From the NCBI GenBank assembly GCA_013140985.1, contig JABFRU010000018.1, positions 1 through 64,000 on the forward strand: DNA of 64,000 nucleotides. The letters are read 5' to 3'. The translations under genes and the position numbers were made by a program. This DNA is from Chitinophagaceae bacterium (lineage in GTDB: Bacteria > Bacteroidota > Bacteroidia > Chitinophagales > Chitinophagaceae). The notes under the pieces were generated by a model. The model had not been told where the DNA came from and ran no database searches. It saw only the letters and a list, made by a program, of their open reading frames with translations. Positions 1 through 7,295 of this stretch are shown here, in pieces. Numbering within the stretch: the stretch's first letter is position 1; each line of letters begins with the position of its first letter.

Positions 1-99
1 AGGGGCGGTGACTATCATGTTAGAAAGGCTCTAAGGCCTATGGGGTTTTACGGTCTTAATCCACCCCTTGTTCTTTCTAATTCTATTTCTTCTCTGTAA
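1..99 (+). CDS. possible 3' end of an unidentified CDS (partial)
   Basis: The first frame is open from the window edge to a TAA at 97-99 (32 codons, ending ...LSNSISSL). It has no recognisable motif, and an open stretch this short can arise by chance. The upstream part lies outside the window. I list it only because the left end would otherwise be empty and the following repeat element begins shortly after it. It could equally be non-coding. Confidence 0.2.
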   Translation, partial: RGGDYHVRKALRPMGFYGLNPPLVLSNSISSL

Positions 100-116
100 A
101 TAAATTTATTGAATTG

Positions 117-265
117 TAAACATAGGACGGGTTTTGCGTTAGTGGGCGGACAATGGAAATAGAAACATTTGAGCCATTAATAAAGGTTGGTGCTGGCAGA
201 CAGTTTTCGGTTTCAAAAACCCACCAACGCAAAGCCCGAAACCGTTGGTGGCAAGGCTAAACGAC
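117..265 (+). repeat. attC-like inverted-repeat element 1
   Basis: Imperfect inverted repeat: 128-146 pairs with 220-238 (17 of 19 positions, plus one G-T wobble), followed by GTTGGTGGC at 244-252. The motif AAAGCCC (231-237) and the pattern CGTT..G.G.CA..CT...CGAC are shared with the element at 1617-1832, as is the left motif TAAACATAGGA (117-127). GTTGGTGGC is the exact reverse complement of 909-917, just downstream of the next gene, as expected for the two ends of an integron cassette. The bases do not strictly fit the classical GTTRRRY core, so calling it attC is an inference. Confidence 0.45.
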
Positions 266-275
266 ACTCTTAAAA

Positions 276-890
276 ATGCAAATCAAAGACGTATTCACGA
301 CCAAAAACCCGGCTAAGATTTTTTATATCACGAATAGTGACAGTGACAACATTATTGACTGGACAATTGAGCCAACAAATCTTGAGCTTATTCCTAATGA
401 GCAAGAATATTTTCTTGTTGCAGCGAAACAAGTTTATCCCGACAAGACAGTTGATTGTTTTATTGACATGACTACAACGGAGCGTATTACAGACCATGTT
501 TTTAGACTTGTGGATGGTAAAATAATTGGCGAACTGTTTTATGACTATTCCCGAAAAAATAAAAATTCAATTATTCCAGCCATTGCTCCTGATTGCTTTG
601 GTAATTATGAACTCTATTACGCAAAAGAAAATCCGCAAGTGGGTATTGATATACTAAGAACAGGCTTGACAAAATCTTTGACCAAAACTGTTATAGCAGA
701 AGACCTTGGATATATCTTGCGGGACGAAAATAGAAACAGAGAAGCCATTGAAGCCTTTTTAATCAGCGAGCAAAACGAACCAAGTTCAGAATATATTTAT
801 CTTGAACTATCACAACTTTATGGGCAGCTTGGACAGTTGGACAAGCAATTAGAATACGAAAAGAAATACAAAGAAAACGGAGGTATGTAA
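276..890 (+). CDS. hypothetical protein with C-terminal TPR-like helices
   Basis: A 204-residue soluble protein with no signal peptide or membrane segment. The N-terminal 120 residues match no family I recognise. The C-terminal part (about residues 135-200) looks like two tetratricopeptide-type helical pairs (AEDLGYILRDENRNREAIEAF, then YIYLELSQLYGQLGQLDKQL). The start is the ATG at 276, ten bases after the attC-like element, with no clear ribosome binding site. It stands alone between two inverted-repeat elements whose outer cores are mutually complementary, so it looks like a cassette-borne gene. The DNA is visibly A+T-richer than the housekeeping genes further right. Function unknown. Confidence 0.75.
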   Translation: MQIKDVFTTKNPAKIFYITNSDSDNIIDWTIEPTNLELIPNEQEYFLVAAKQVYPDKTVDCFIDMTTTERITDHVFRLVDGKIIGELFYDYSRKNKNSIIPAIAPDCFGNYELYYAKENPQVGIDILRTGLTKSLTKTVIAEDLGYILRDENRNREAIEAFLISEQNEPSSEYIYLELSQLYGQLGQLDKQLEYEKKYKENGGM

Positions 891-902
891 TTAGGACAAA
901 GA

Positions 903-1113
903 AGCCCGGCCACCAACAAAATCATTTGTTCTATTGGGGCTGACGAATAGCGTCTTTCATCTTTCGGTTCGCTGCTCAGCTTTTTATACCAGCTTGACTT
1001 TTACTATTGAGTTTTTGAATAAAATTTCTACTTTAGTTCTTCGTTTGGCAGCCGTCGACGGAGGCGACGATTGGACGAAGTCCCCAACAGCACAAATGCC
1101 TAAGGTTAGCTGC
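903..1113 (+). repeat. attC-like inverted-repeat element 2
   Basis: It begins 13 bases after the stop of the preceding gene with GCCCGGCCACCAAC. GCCACCAAC at 909-917 is the exact complement of the core at 244-252. A small hairpin (AACAAA/TTTGTT, 915-930) follows, and TTGGGG near 933 can pair with CCCCAA near 1082. It may end at GTTAGCTGC (about 1105-1113). No credible gene lies between 891 and 1148. The cassette interpretation is inferred. Confidence 0.35.
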
Positions 1114-1148
1114 TACTATAAGAGCTTTAAATTTGTAAAAGAACAATC

Positions 1149-1574
1149 ATGAAACAAAAAATAGTATTCGTACTTATTACCATTACAATTAGTACCTTTT
1201 GTTATAGCCAGTGTGATAAAAAAATTGTTTTAGCGGCTACCGGAGTAGAAGTATTAGATGACAATAACGATGTTAAAATCAAAGATACAGAGCGGGTAAC
1301 CACAATTAATTACGATTCAAAAGTTATCGAAGTTATTACCGAAAATAATACACGGCATGGAACTATCGATTCAATTTATTGTAACTGGAAAATTCCATTC
1401 AAAGAAGGCAAAACATTTATCAGAGGAAAACTTAGCTTTGAAAACGGAGATCAATGGGTTATAAAACTAACTATTAACGGCAAAGATGGAAAGCTCACTT
1501 TACTGGCCGATATGGAACATCCAGATGCTAATAAAATGCTTTTTGTACTTAATAAATTCGAGGAAAGTAAATAA
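1149..1574 (+). CDS. small secreted hypothetical protein
   Basis: 141 residues with a typical signal peptide (MKQKIVFVLITITIS, cleavage probably near residue 20 after CYSQ). The mature part is rich in beta-prone stretches and contains two Cys residues at its N-terminus (QCDKK and YCNWK). No family recognised. A small extracytoplasmic beta domain is plausible from the alternating pattern, but that is inference. It lies alone between two inverted-repeat elements and shares its orientation with its neighbours, as expected of a cassette array. Confidence 0.75.
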   Translation: MKQKIVFVLITITISTFCYSQCDKKIVLAATGVEVLDDNNDVKIKDTERVTTINYDSKVIEVITENNTRHGTIDSIYCNWKIPFKEGKTFIRGKLSFENGDQWVIKLTINGKDGKLTLLADMEHPDANKMLFVLNKFEESK

Positions 1575-1616
1575 TTTATTCCTTTTAAATACACCGAAAT
1601 AGTCAGGTATTAAAAA

Positions 1617-1832
1617 TAAACATAGGATGTGGTTTGCTGCTATGCTGGCAGAAGAATAAATCCTGATCGACATAATAGAACTCAACTTCAGTTCCAGCTT
1701 TACGTAACACAGATGAACTGCATAACATATTCTCATCTTTAGTAACTTTAATGAGCGACAGTTCGGGCTGACGGATCACGGAATACCAGCACAGCAGAAA
1801 GCCCTGGACGTTATGCGTCATGCTTGTGCGAC
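1617..1832 (+). repeat. attC-like inverted-repeat element 3
   Basis: This is the main content of the 337-base gap 1575-1911. It starts with TAAACATAGGA (1617-1627), identical to 117-127. Arm 1638-1648 pairs with 1786-1796 (10 of 11). AAAGCCC at 1798-1804 precedes GTTATGCGT (1810-1818), and CGAC lies at 1829-1832, the same order as in element 1. GTTATGCGT is the exact reverse complement of 2521-2529, beyond the following cupin gene. No convincing ORF is present in the gap. Confidence 0.45.
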
Positions 1833-1911
1833 TATCAAAATTTTATTCCACTACGAAAAACTAACATTAGCAAACTAACGTATATCATTGCCAAATTAAC
1901 TTATATAAACT

Positions 1912-2463
1912 ATGGCAACAAAAGGAAATACAATTTATAACAACAAGACAGGAGAAAAAATTACTTGGCTTGAAACATCAAATGATACACAAGGCAAACT
2001 ACTAGTATTTGACTTTTCTGTTTCTCCCAAAGGAAAACTTCCTGTGGTTCATTTTCATCCAAACCAGACAGAAACATTTGAAATTCAGAAAGGAGAATTC
2101 TGTATTAAAATTGGCAAAGAAACTAAACAATTAAAGGCGGGTGACCGTATTATTGTTGATAAGGGTGTAGCACATCAATGGTGGAATCCTTCCGAAACAC
2201 AAGCGGCTGAAATGAAGGTTATTTTTGAACCTGCTCTTAACACCGAGACATTTCTTGAGCAGTTTTTTGGACTTAGTAACGACAACAAAACAAAGCCAGA
2301 CGGAACTCCCCCGTTTCTACAAATAATGGCTATGGCTAACGAATATGAAATCTATGTTGCCGGACCACCTTTGGTTATTCAAAAAATTATGAGTGTTGTA
2401 TTGGGTGGAATAGCGAGACTTATTGGATATAAAAGTCATTACGATAAGTATAGTAACAATTAA
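1912..2463 (+). CDS. cupin domain-containing protein
   Basis: 183 residues with one cupin domain at about residues 40-110. The first cupin motif reads HFHPNQTETFEIQKGEF, giving the His-x-His plus Glu metal ligands. The second has GDRIIVDKGVAHQWWN, supplying the last His. Small single-domain cupins range from dioxygenases and isomerases to sugar-binding proteins, so the reaction cannot be named. The C-terminal 60 residues contain a hydrophobic helix (VIQKIMSVVLGGIARLIGY) that could contact the membrane. It is the third gene of the cassette-like stretch, bounded by the complementary 9-mers at 1810-1818 and 2521-2529. Confidence 0.85.
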   Translation: MATKGNTIYNNKTGEKITWLETSNDTQGKLLVFDFSVSPKGKLPVVHFHPNQTETFEIQKGEFCIKIGKETKQLKAGDRIIVDKGVAHQWWNPSETQAAEMKVIFEPALNTETFLEQFFGLSNDNKTKPDGTPPFLQIMAMANEYEIYVAGPPLVIQKIMSVVLGGIARLIGYKSHYDKYSNN

Positions 2464-2717
2464 ATCAGGGAGGACAACTTTGAGTCAAAATATCATTGCC
2501 ATAGACAGTAAATAGCACGAACGCATAACATGCGGTCCTATGTATATAGGCATAGAGAGGGATCATATCGTTCAATTTTATTTCTTTTGAAAGCAAGAGA
2601 TACTGAATGGTTGTTTACCTCCCAGCCGAGTCTCATCAGCGGAATCTTTAAACTATTATAACTCTTGCGATGGACCCGGCGTTATTTTAAAACCAGCATT
2701 TCGTCTTTTACTTTCAC

Positions 2718-2740
2718 CCCGGATTTAAGCCGGGTTTTTT
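2718..2740 (+). terminator. rho-independent terminator
   Basis: Stem CCCGG (2718-2722) / CCGGG (2730-2734) with a 7-base loop, followed by six T (2735-2740). It separates the cassette-like stretch from the next gene. Confidence 0.65.
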
Positions 2741-2754
2741 CCTTCCAGGTTCAG

Positions 2755-2763
2755 TAACTTTAG
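2755..2763 (+). promoter_or_regulatory. Bacteroidota -7 box (TAACTTTAG)
   Basis: It matches the TAnnTTTG consensus except at the last position and ends five bases before the ATG at 2768, which implies an almost leaderless transcript. Confidence 0.4.
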
Positions 2764-2767
2764 TTCT

Positions 2768-3271
2768 ATGAGAAAGCTACTGACCCTCTTGTTCAACCTG
2801 TTTCTTTTGACACTTGTTGCGTTTGGCCAACGAGGAAAGATCGATTCCTTACAAGGATTTCGGGCCTGCACTATCCCGGTCGTTTATGCCGTAAATGATG
2901 TAATACTGAAAGACCAGTTTGGGAAAACACTTTCAGTGCCTGAAACAAATCCCGCATTCAAAGGCGACGTTGACGAATTGAAAAAATATTTTGCGGCAAA
3001 TCCGTTAACAGATCCAAAAGCAAAGGACCTGGGTTTCCGGGTACATATTGGTTTTCTTGTTAACTGTAATGGTCAATTTGGAAATCTTATTATTGTAAGC
3101 AAGGGTAAAGGCGATCTCGATATTTTGGCCAAACAAGTATTGAGCATCGCTGAAAAAATGCCGCAAAACTGGGTGCCGGCTATGGCAGACAATAAACTGG
3201 TTGACTGTTATCAAATACTTTCGTTCACTGTTATTGACGGAGCACTGGACAAGGTCTCCTACCGCAAATGA
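2768..3271 (+). CDS. secreted TonB C-terminal-like protein
   Basis: 167 residues. Signal peptide at residues 1-20 (LLTLLFNLFLLTLVAFGQ). The remainder resembles the C-terminal domain of TonB-type proteins as used in Bacteroidota secreted proteins: a substrate-like 'FRVHIGFLVNCNGQFGNLIIVSKG' beta hairpin followed by 'MPQNWVPAMADNKLVDCYQILSFTV'. In TonB relatives this unit contacts outer-membrane receptors. Here the transmembrane anchor and Pro-rich spacer are absent, so it is not an energy transducer itself. It stands alone with its own promoter-like box. The assignment rests on pattern similarity only. Confidence 0.6.
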   Translation: MRKLLTLLFNLFLLTLVAFGQRGKIDSLQGFRACTIPVVYAVNDVILKDQFGKTLSVPETNPAFKGDVDELKKYFAANPLTDPKAKDLGFRVHIGFLVNCNGQFGNLIIVSKGKGDLDILAKQVLSIAEKMPQNWVPAMADNKLVDCYQILSFTVIDGALDKVSYRK

Positions 3272-3296
3272 TTTTTTCCTTCCACTTTTTTTATCC

Positions 3297-3698
3297 ATGG
3301 ATCAGCAAATAGTTCACATAGCATTGGTAGTAGATGATTACGATGAAGCGATACAATTCTACACACAGAAACCCGGTTTCACTTTAAAAGACGATATACC
3401 ACAAAGCGAAACAAAAAGATGGGTGCTGGTAAAACCACCGGGCACAGGTGAATGTTGTTTGTTACTCGCCAAAGGTGTTGGCGACGAACAACGAAGCCAC
3501 ATCGGTGATCAAACAGGTGGCAGAGTGTTTCTTTTTTTAAAGACGGATGATCTTGAAAGAGATTTCAAAAAATTTAAAGACAACGGTGTTGAATTTGTAA
3601 GAGAGCCCAAAAAGGAAGAGTATGGTATTGTCGCAGTCTTCAAAGATCTGTATGGCAATCTTTGGGATCTGATCCAGTTTGCCGGGAATAAGAAATGA
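3297..3698 (+). CDS. VOC family protein (glyoxalase/bleomycin resistance fold)
   Basis: 133 residues from the ATG at 3297. The reading frame is open further upstream, but that part overlaps the preceding gene and has no family character. One vicinal-oxygen-chelate unit pair: IVHIALVVDDYDEAIQFYTQ at the start (metal ligand His near residue 6), and the second half ending in VAVFKDLYGNLWDLIQF (Glu/Asp/His-type ligand region). Members include glyoxalase I, antibiotic-binding proteins and dioxygenases. Bacteroidota genomes carry many small members of unknown substrate. Cytoplasmic. Confidence 0.85.
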   Translation: MDQQIVHIALVVDDYDEAIQFYTQKPGFTLKDDIPQSETKRWVLVKPPGTGECCLLLAKGVGDEQRSHIGDQTGGRVFLFLKTDDLERDFKKFKDNGVEFVREPKKEEYGIVAVFKDLYGNLWDLIQFAGNKK

Positions 3699-3810
3699 GT
3701 AATGAATAATAATTAATGAAAAAGTGATTAAAAAGGGAAAAGATTTAAATCAGAAACACTCCTGGCTACAAAGTCAGCTTATTCATTTTTTATTACTTAT
3801 TACTGATTAA
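3694..3810. repeat. intergenic inverted repeat
   Basis: An A+T-rich arm around 3696-3720 (GAGTAATGAATAATAATTAATG) can pair imperfectly with 3785-3809 (CATTTTTTATTACTTATTACTG). It starts at the stop codon of the VOC gene and may act as a terminator or transcript stabiliser. It is one of several word-like intergenic inverted repeats in this window. Confidence 0.45.
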
Positions 3811-3912
3811 AAAAGCTGATCAGCAAAATGGGTGAAACGTCCTTTCTATCCGCCTTCACCCCTAATTTTCCTCAATTCACCGAATAATCTCTTCATCATA
3901 TAGCCGGTGCAA

Positions 3913-3920
3913 TACATTTG
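3913..3920 (+). promoter_or_regulatory. Bacteroidota -7 box TACATTTG
   Basis: Perfect TAnnTTTG match 18 bases before the ATG at 3939. It would drive the two tandem dehydrogenases and possibly the cyclotransferase-like gene. Confidence 0.6.
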
Positions 3921-3938
3921 TTTCATTAGCTCAATGCA

Positions 3939-4895
3939 ATGAAAGCTGTCATCCGAACTAAATATGGTCCGCCAAAAGTTTTGAGTATTCAGGAGCTGGA
4001 AATACCTGTACCAAAAGACAATGAAGTATTGATCAAAGTGCATGCATCTACCGCCAACCGCAGCGATTATCATGTACTGACCGGTAAACCGTTTATCATG
4101 AAATTATTTCTCGGCCTGTTCAAACCGGGATCATCAAGGATAGGGTCTGATTTTGCCGGGCAGGTAGAAGCAGCAGGAAAAAATGTAATATCTTTTAAGG
4201 TTGGAGATAAAGTGATGGGTTTCGGCGGTGTTTTTGGCAGAGGCACGCTGGCCCAATACATCACATTCCCTGAGAAAGAAATTGTTGCAATGCCGGTCCA
4301 TTTGAATTATGAACAGGCCGCTGCTTGTCTTGAAGGTCCATACTATGCTGCTGCCGGTCTTCTCCAGATGAAACTTAAGGGCGGACAAAAAGCATTGGTG
4401 TATGGCGCAACAGGTGCCATTGGGTCATCGCAGGTTCAAATGCTGAAATATTATGGTTTGTATGTAACGGCAGTTTGCGGAGGAGAGAATATTGAATTAG
4501 TAAGATCCTTAGGAGCAGATAAGATCATTGATTATAAAACACAGGATTTTACAAAGGATGAGGAGCGATATGATTTTATTTTTGACGCAGTAGATAAAGT
4601 CAGTTTTCTTAAATGCAAAAAGTTATTAAAGAAAAAAGGGATCTATAATTCGTCGGGTGGATTTATTAAACTATTCTGGGCGCTACTCACCCGCATTACC
4701 GGCGGTAAAAGAGTTTTATTCCTTCCTCCAAAAGATATTAAAGGGGCTTTGACTTTTATTAAAGGTCTTGTTGAAAACGGGAATTTCAAACCAGTTATCG
4801 ACAGAAAATATCCATTGGATAAAATTGCTGAAGCATTTAGGTATGTTGGAACCGGGCAGAAGATCGGTACAGTTGTCATTACAATGGATATTTAA
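3939..4895 (+). CDS. NAD(P)-dependent alcohol dehydrogenase / quinone oxidoreductase (MDR family)
   Basis: 318 residues, the usual length for zinc-independent medium-chain dehydrogenase/reductases. The N-terminal GroES-like domain covers about residues 1-120 (IPVPKDNEVLIKVHAST, GSDFAGQVEAAGKNV, FKVGDKVMGFGG). The Rossmann part begins with VYGATGAIGSSQVQMLKYYG (about residues 150-170), lacking the zinc-ligand cysteines of true alcohol dehydrogenases. Such enzymes reduce quinones or activated alkenes with NADPH. Its stop overlaps the ATG of the next, related gene by one base (TAATG), so the pair is translationally coupled. Confidence 0.9.
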   Translation: MKAVIRTKYGPPKVLSIQELEIPVPKDNEVLIKVHASTANRSDYHVLTGKPFIMKLFLGLFKPGSSRIGSDFAGQVEAAGKNVISFKVGDKVMGFGGVFGRGTLAQYITFPEKEIVAMPVHLNYEQAAACLEGPYYAAAGLLQMKLKGGQKALVYGATGAIGSSQVQMLKYYGLYVTAVCGGENIELVRSLGADKIIDYKTQDFTKDEERYDFIFDAVDKVSFLKCKKLLKKKGIYNSSGGFIKLFWALLTRITGGKRVLFLPPKDIKGALTFIKGLVENGNFKPVIDRKYPLDKIAEAFRYVGTGQKIGTVVITMDI

Positions 4896-5860
4896 TGAAA
4901 GCAATTGTTTATACAAAATATGGAACACCGGATGTTCTTCAACTCAAAGAAGTAAACAAACCTGTTCCAAAAGATGATGAAATACTGGTGAAAGTATATG
5001 CCGCATCTATCAATTCATGGGATTGGGATATGGTAAGAGGTAAACCGCTTGTGGTCCGCATGTGGGGATTATTCAAACCCAAATACAAAATTCCCGGATG
5101 TGATATGGCAGGCAAAATAGAAGCAATAGGCAAGAGCGTTACAAAATTTAAACCGGGTGATGAAGTTTTTGGCGATCTATGTGAATCGGGTTTTGGAGCT
5201 TTTGCAGAATATACATGTGCAAAAGAAAATGCGTTGGCATTAAAATCTACTAAGATGAGTTTTGAGGAAGCTGCTGCAACACCACAAGCTGCGATGATGG
5301 CGGTACAAGCTCTTCGTGATGTGATAAAGATAAAACCCGGACAAAAATTATTGATCAATGGCGCCGGTGGAGCGGTTGGAACTTTCGCTGTACAAATTGC
5401 CAAACTATATGGCACTGAAGTAACAGGTGTCGATCATCCTTCAAAATTTGAAATGATGCGTTGCATTGGTTTTGATCATCTGATCGATTATACAAAAGAA
5501 GATTTTACAAAAGCCGGGAAATGCTATGATGCAATACTTGATGTGAGAACAGACCGTTCGATATTTTCCTATTACAAGGTCTTGAATCGCCACGGCATGT
5601 ATGCTACCGTTGGAGGTCAATTGAACAGGATATTGGGTGCATCATTGTTTTTCAGGTGGTGGCTGGCCTGGTTCCGGAAAAAGCATTACCGTCTTGTTGC
5701 CATGAAAGCCAATAAAGACCTTGCATATATGAATGAGCTTTTCGAAGCAGGCAAAGTAAAACCTGTGATAGGATCTGTTTATAAATTGAACGAAACGGCA
5801 GCAGCGTTCAGGTTATTTAGTTCAGGAGTTCAGAAAGGTAAAATAGTACTTGTTATTTAA
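4895..5860 (+). CDS. NAD(P)-dependent alcohol dehydrogenase / quinone oxidoreductase (MDR family), tandem paralogue
   Basis: 321 residues, same architecture as the preceding gene and clearly related to it: both begin MKA, share TKYG.P.VL, and have the LFKP element after a GKP motif. GroES-like domain to about residue 125 (PGCDMAGKIEAIGKSV, FKPGDEVFGDL). Nucleotide-binding motif INGAGGAVGTFAVQIAKLYG at about residues 150-170. No structural zinc cysteines. Starts within the stop of its neighbour. A tandem duplication that has diverged is the simplest explanation. Substrate unknown. Confidence 0.9.
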   Translation: MKAIVYTKYGTPDVLQLKEVNKPVPKDDEILVKVYAASINSWDWDMVRGKPLVVRMWGLFKPKYKIPGCDMAGKIEAIGKSVTKFKPGDEVFGDLCESGFGAFAEYTCAKENALALKSTKMSFEEAAATPQAAMMAVQALRDVIKIKPGQKLLINGAGGAVGTFAVQIAKLYGTEVTGVDHPSKFEMMRCIGFDHLIDYTKEDFTKAGKCYDAILDVRTDRSIFSYYKVLNRHGMYATVGGQLNRILGASLFFRWWLAWFRKKHYRLVAMKANKDLAYMNELFEAGKVKPVIGSVYKLNETAAAFRLFSSGVQKGKIVLVI

Positions 5861-5866
5861 AAAGAC

Positions 5867-6202
5867 ATGAAGGAGTTACTCTTCTCATACGGAACATTGC
5901 AAAAAGGAAAGGTCCAATGGGAATTATTTGGCCGGTCCCTGAAAGGCACCAAAGATGTATTGGAAGGTTATATCATTTCTGAAATTGAAATAAAAGATGA
6001 AGCCTTTCTTTTCAAAGGCGAAGAAAAATACCAGCGGACACTGATAGCAACAAACAGTAGCGCTGACAGGATCGAAGGAACCGTCCTTGAAATTTCAGAA
6101 GAAGAATTACAGGTTGCTGATAAATATGAGCCGGATAATTATAAAAGGATCAAAATAACACTTCGGTCAGGGAAAGAAGCATGGATATATATTGCTGTAT
6201 AG
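5867..6202 (+). CDS. gamma-glutamylcyclotransferase-like (AIG2/GGCT fold) protein
   Basis: 111 residues. The N-terminal LLFSYGTLQKGK carries the YGTL substrate-binding loop typical of the GGCT/AIG2 fold, and RIEGTVLEISEEELQVADKYEP has the acidic turn that normally holds the catalytic Glu. Family members release 5-oxoproline from gamma-glutamyl amines or peptides. Many bacterial copies are uncharacterised. It begins six bases after the stop of the second dehydrogenase and is probably in the same operon. Cytoplasmic. Convergent with rpsG, with a terminator for the other strand between them. Confidence 0.8.
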   Translation: MKELLFSYGTLQKGKVQWELFGRSLKGTKDVLEGYIISEIEIKDEAFLFKGEEKYQRTLIATNSSADRIEGTVLEISEEELQVADKYEPDNYKRIKITLRSGKEAWIYIAV

Positions 6203-6215
6203 ATCAGCATCCTCA

Positions 6216-6248
6216 TAAAATAAAAACCACCTGGTTTTGGCAGGTGGT
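6216..6248 (-). terminator. rho-independent terminator of the rpsL-rpsG transcript
   Basis: Stem ACCACCTG (6226-6233) / CAGGTGGT (6241-6248). On the minus strand it is followed by TTTTTATTTTAT. It lies 27 bases beyond the rpsG stop, so the operon appears to end here without fusA. Confidence 0.8.
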
Positions 6249-6275
6249 CCCGTGGAAGTGCGTCTTGTATCTTTA

Positions 6276-6743
6276 TTACACCCTGAAATGCGCAAAAGCC
6301 TTGTTGGCTTCAGCCATACGGTGTACATCTTCTTTTTTCTTGAATGCAGCGCCTTCGCCTTTTGAAGCTGCTACAATTTCGCCGGCTAATTTATCAGCCA
6401 TGCTGCGGCCATTTCTTTCACGGCTGTAGCGGATCAGCCATTTGATGCTCAAAGAGATCTTTCTGTCAGCTCTTACTTCAGAAGGTATCTGGAAAGTAGC
6501 ACCACCGATACGGCGGCTTCTGACTTCTACAGCCGGGGTAACGTTAACCAATGCTCTTTTCCAAACCTCATAACCATCTTCACTTGTTTGCTTGGCTACT
6601 TTATCCAGTGCATCATAAAAAATATTGAAAGCGCCACTTTTCTTTCCCTGCCACATCAGGTTATTTACAAACCTTGTTACCAGTTTGTCGTTAAACTTTG
6701 GATCGGGAGCTAAAGGGAGTTTTTTTGCTTGTGATTTCCGCAT
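6276..6743 (-). CDS. rpsG: 30S ribosomal protein S7
   Basis: 155 residues, normal length. It begins [19 protein letters not shown], with the conserved [19 protein letters not shown] and [24 protein letters not shown] segments that bind the 3' major domain of 16S rRNA. It is the assembly initiator of the small-subunit head. Located 23 bases downstream of rpsL, in the usual order of the str operon, but followed by a terminator rather than by fusA. Confidence 0.98.
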   Translation of the reverse strand: MRKSQAKKLPLAPDPKFNDKLVTRFVNNLMWQGKKSGAFNIFYDALDKVAKQTSEDGYEVWKRALVNVTPAVEVRSRRIGGATFQIPSEVRADRKISLSIKWLIRYSRERNGRSMADKLAGEIVAASKGEGAAFKKKEDVHRMAEANKAFAHFRV

Positions 6744-6766
6744 GACTTATAAAATATTTTCAGTAA

Positions 6767-7147
6767 TTATTTTTTTACTTTTTCTCTTTTGGTACCGTAT
6801 TTAGAACGGCTCTTCTTCCTGTCCTTCACGCCGGCAGTATCCAAAGAACCACGAACGATGTGATAACGAACACCCGGAAGATCTTTTACCCTTCCGCCAC
6901 GGATCAAAACAATTGAGTGTTCCTGCAGGTTATGTCCTTCACCGGGGATATAAGCGATCACCTCTACTTTATTGGTCAAACGAACTTTTGCAACTTTACG
7001 AAGTGCTGAGTTTGGTTTCTTGGGAGTGGTGGTATATACCCTTGTACATACACCCCGACGCTGAGGACACTCATCCAGGGCTCTTGATTTACTTTTGGCC
7101 CTGATGATCTCTCTTCCTTTGCGTACTAACTGTTGAATTGTAGGCAT
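6767..7147 (-). CDS. rpsL: 30S ribosomal protein S12
   Basis: 126 residues. The hallmark loop [20 protein letters not shown] (about residues 40-60) and [20 protein letters not shown] near residues 91-110 are present, including the lysines associated with streptomycin response (TPKKPN, and the K of the GGRVKDLPG loop). The protein lines the decoding centre. First gene of the two-gene operon, behind a TACCTTTG promoter and a leader hairpin. Confidence 0.98.
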   Translation of the reverse strand: MPTIQQLVRKGREIIRAKSKSRALDECPQRRGVCTRVYTTTPKKPNSALRKVAKVRLTNKVEVIAYIPGEGHNLQEHSIVLIRGGRVKDLPGVRYHIVRGSLDTAGVKDRKKSRSKYGTKREKVKK

Positions 7148-7163
7148 TCCTGTCTTTTATTTT

Positions 7164-7180
7164 GTCCCTATTTTTGGGAC
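7164..7180 (-). promoter_or_regulatory. hairpin in the rpsL leader
   Basis: GTCCC (7164-7168) / GGGAC (7176-7180) around a 7-base A/T loop, between the promoter box and the rpsL ATG. It could be an autoregulatory ribosomal-protein leader, but I cannot identify a known class. Confidence 0.35.
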
Positions 7181-7182
7181 GG

Positions 7183-7190
7183 CAAAGGTA
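7183..7190 (-). promoter_or_regulatory. Bacteroidota -7 box TACCTTTG of rpsL-rpsG
   Basis: Perfect TAnnTTTG match on the minus strand, 35 bases upstream of the rpsL ATG. Confidence 0.65.
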
Positions 7191-7295
7191 GGAGCCCACA
7201 GGGGAAATTCCAAAAACCAAGAGACGAAATCTCAAAAAAGGGAGCGACTGTGGATAACAATCGGGTTTGAAGCTTGTCTTTTGGTTCTTAAGGAT

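Larger units (their letters stand above)
2464..2767. other. 304-base intergenic region
   Basis: It contains the 9-mer ACGCATAAC (2521-2529), complementary to 1810-1818 and interpretable as the outer core of the cupin cassette, then about 180 bases in which I see nothing. A rho-independent hairpin follows at 2718-2740, and a TAACTTTA promoter-like box lies just before the next ATG. No credible gene. Confidence 0.6.

Noticed and set aside
934..1152. 72-codon + strand frame between the first two genes
   Set aside because: It lies inside the attC-like element, has no motif and no credible start context. Probably chance.
1500..1821. Minus-strand frames in the gap before the cupin gene
   Set aside because: They overlap the inverted-repeat element and have no protein character.
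3201..3296. Upstream extension of the VOC protein
   Set aside because: It overlaps the preceding gene in another frame. The domain begins exactly at the ATG at 3297.
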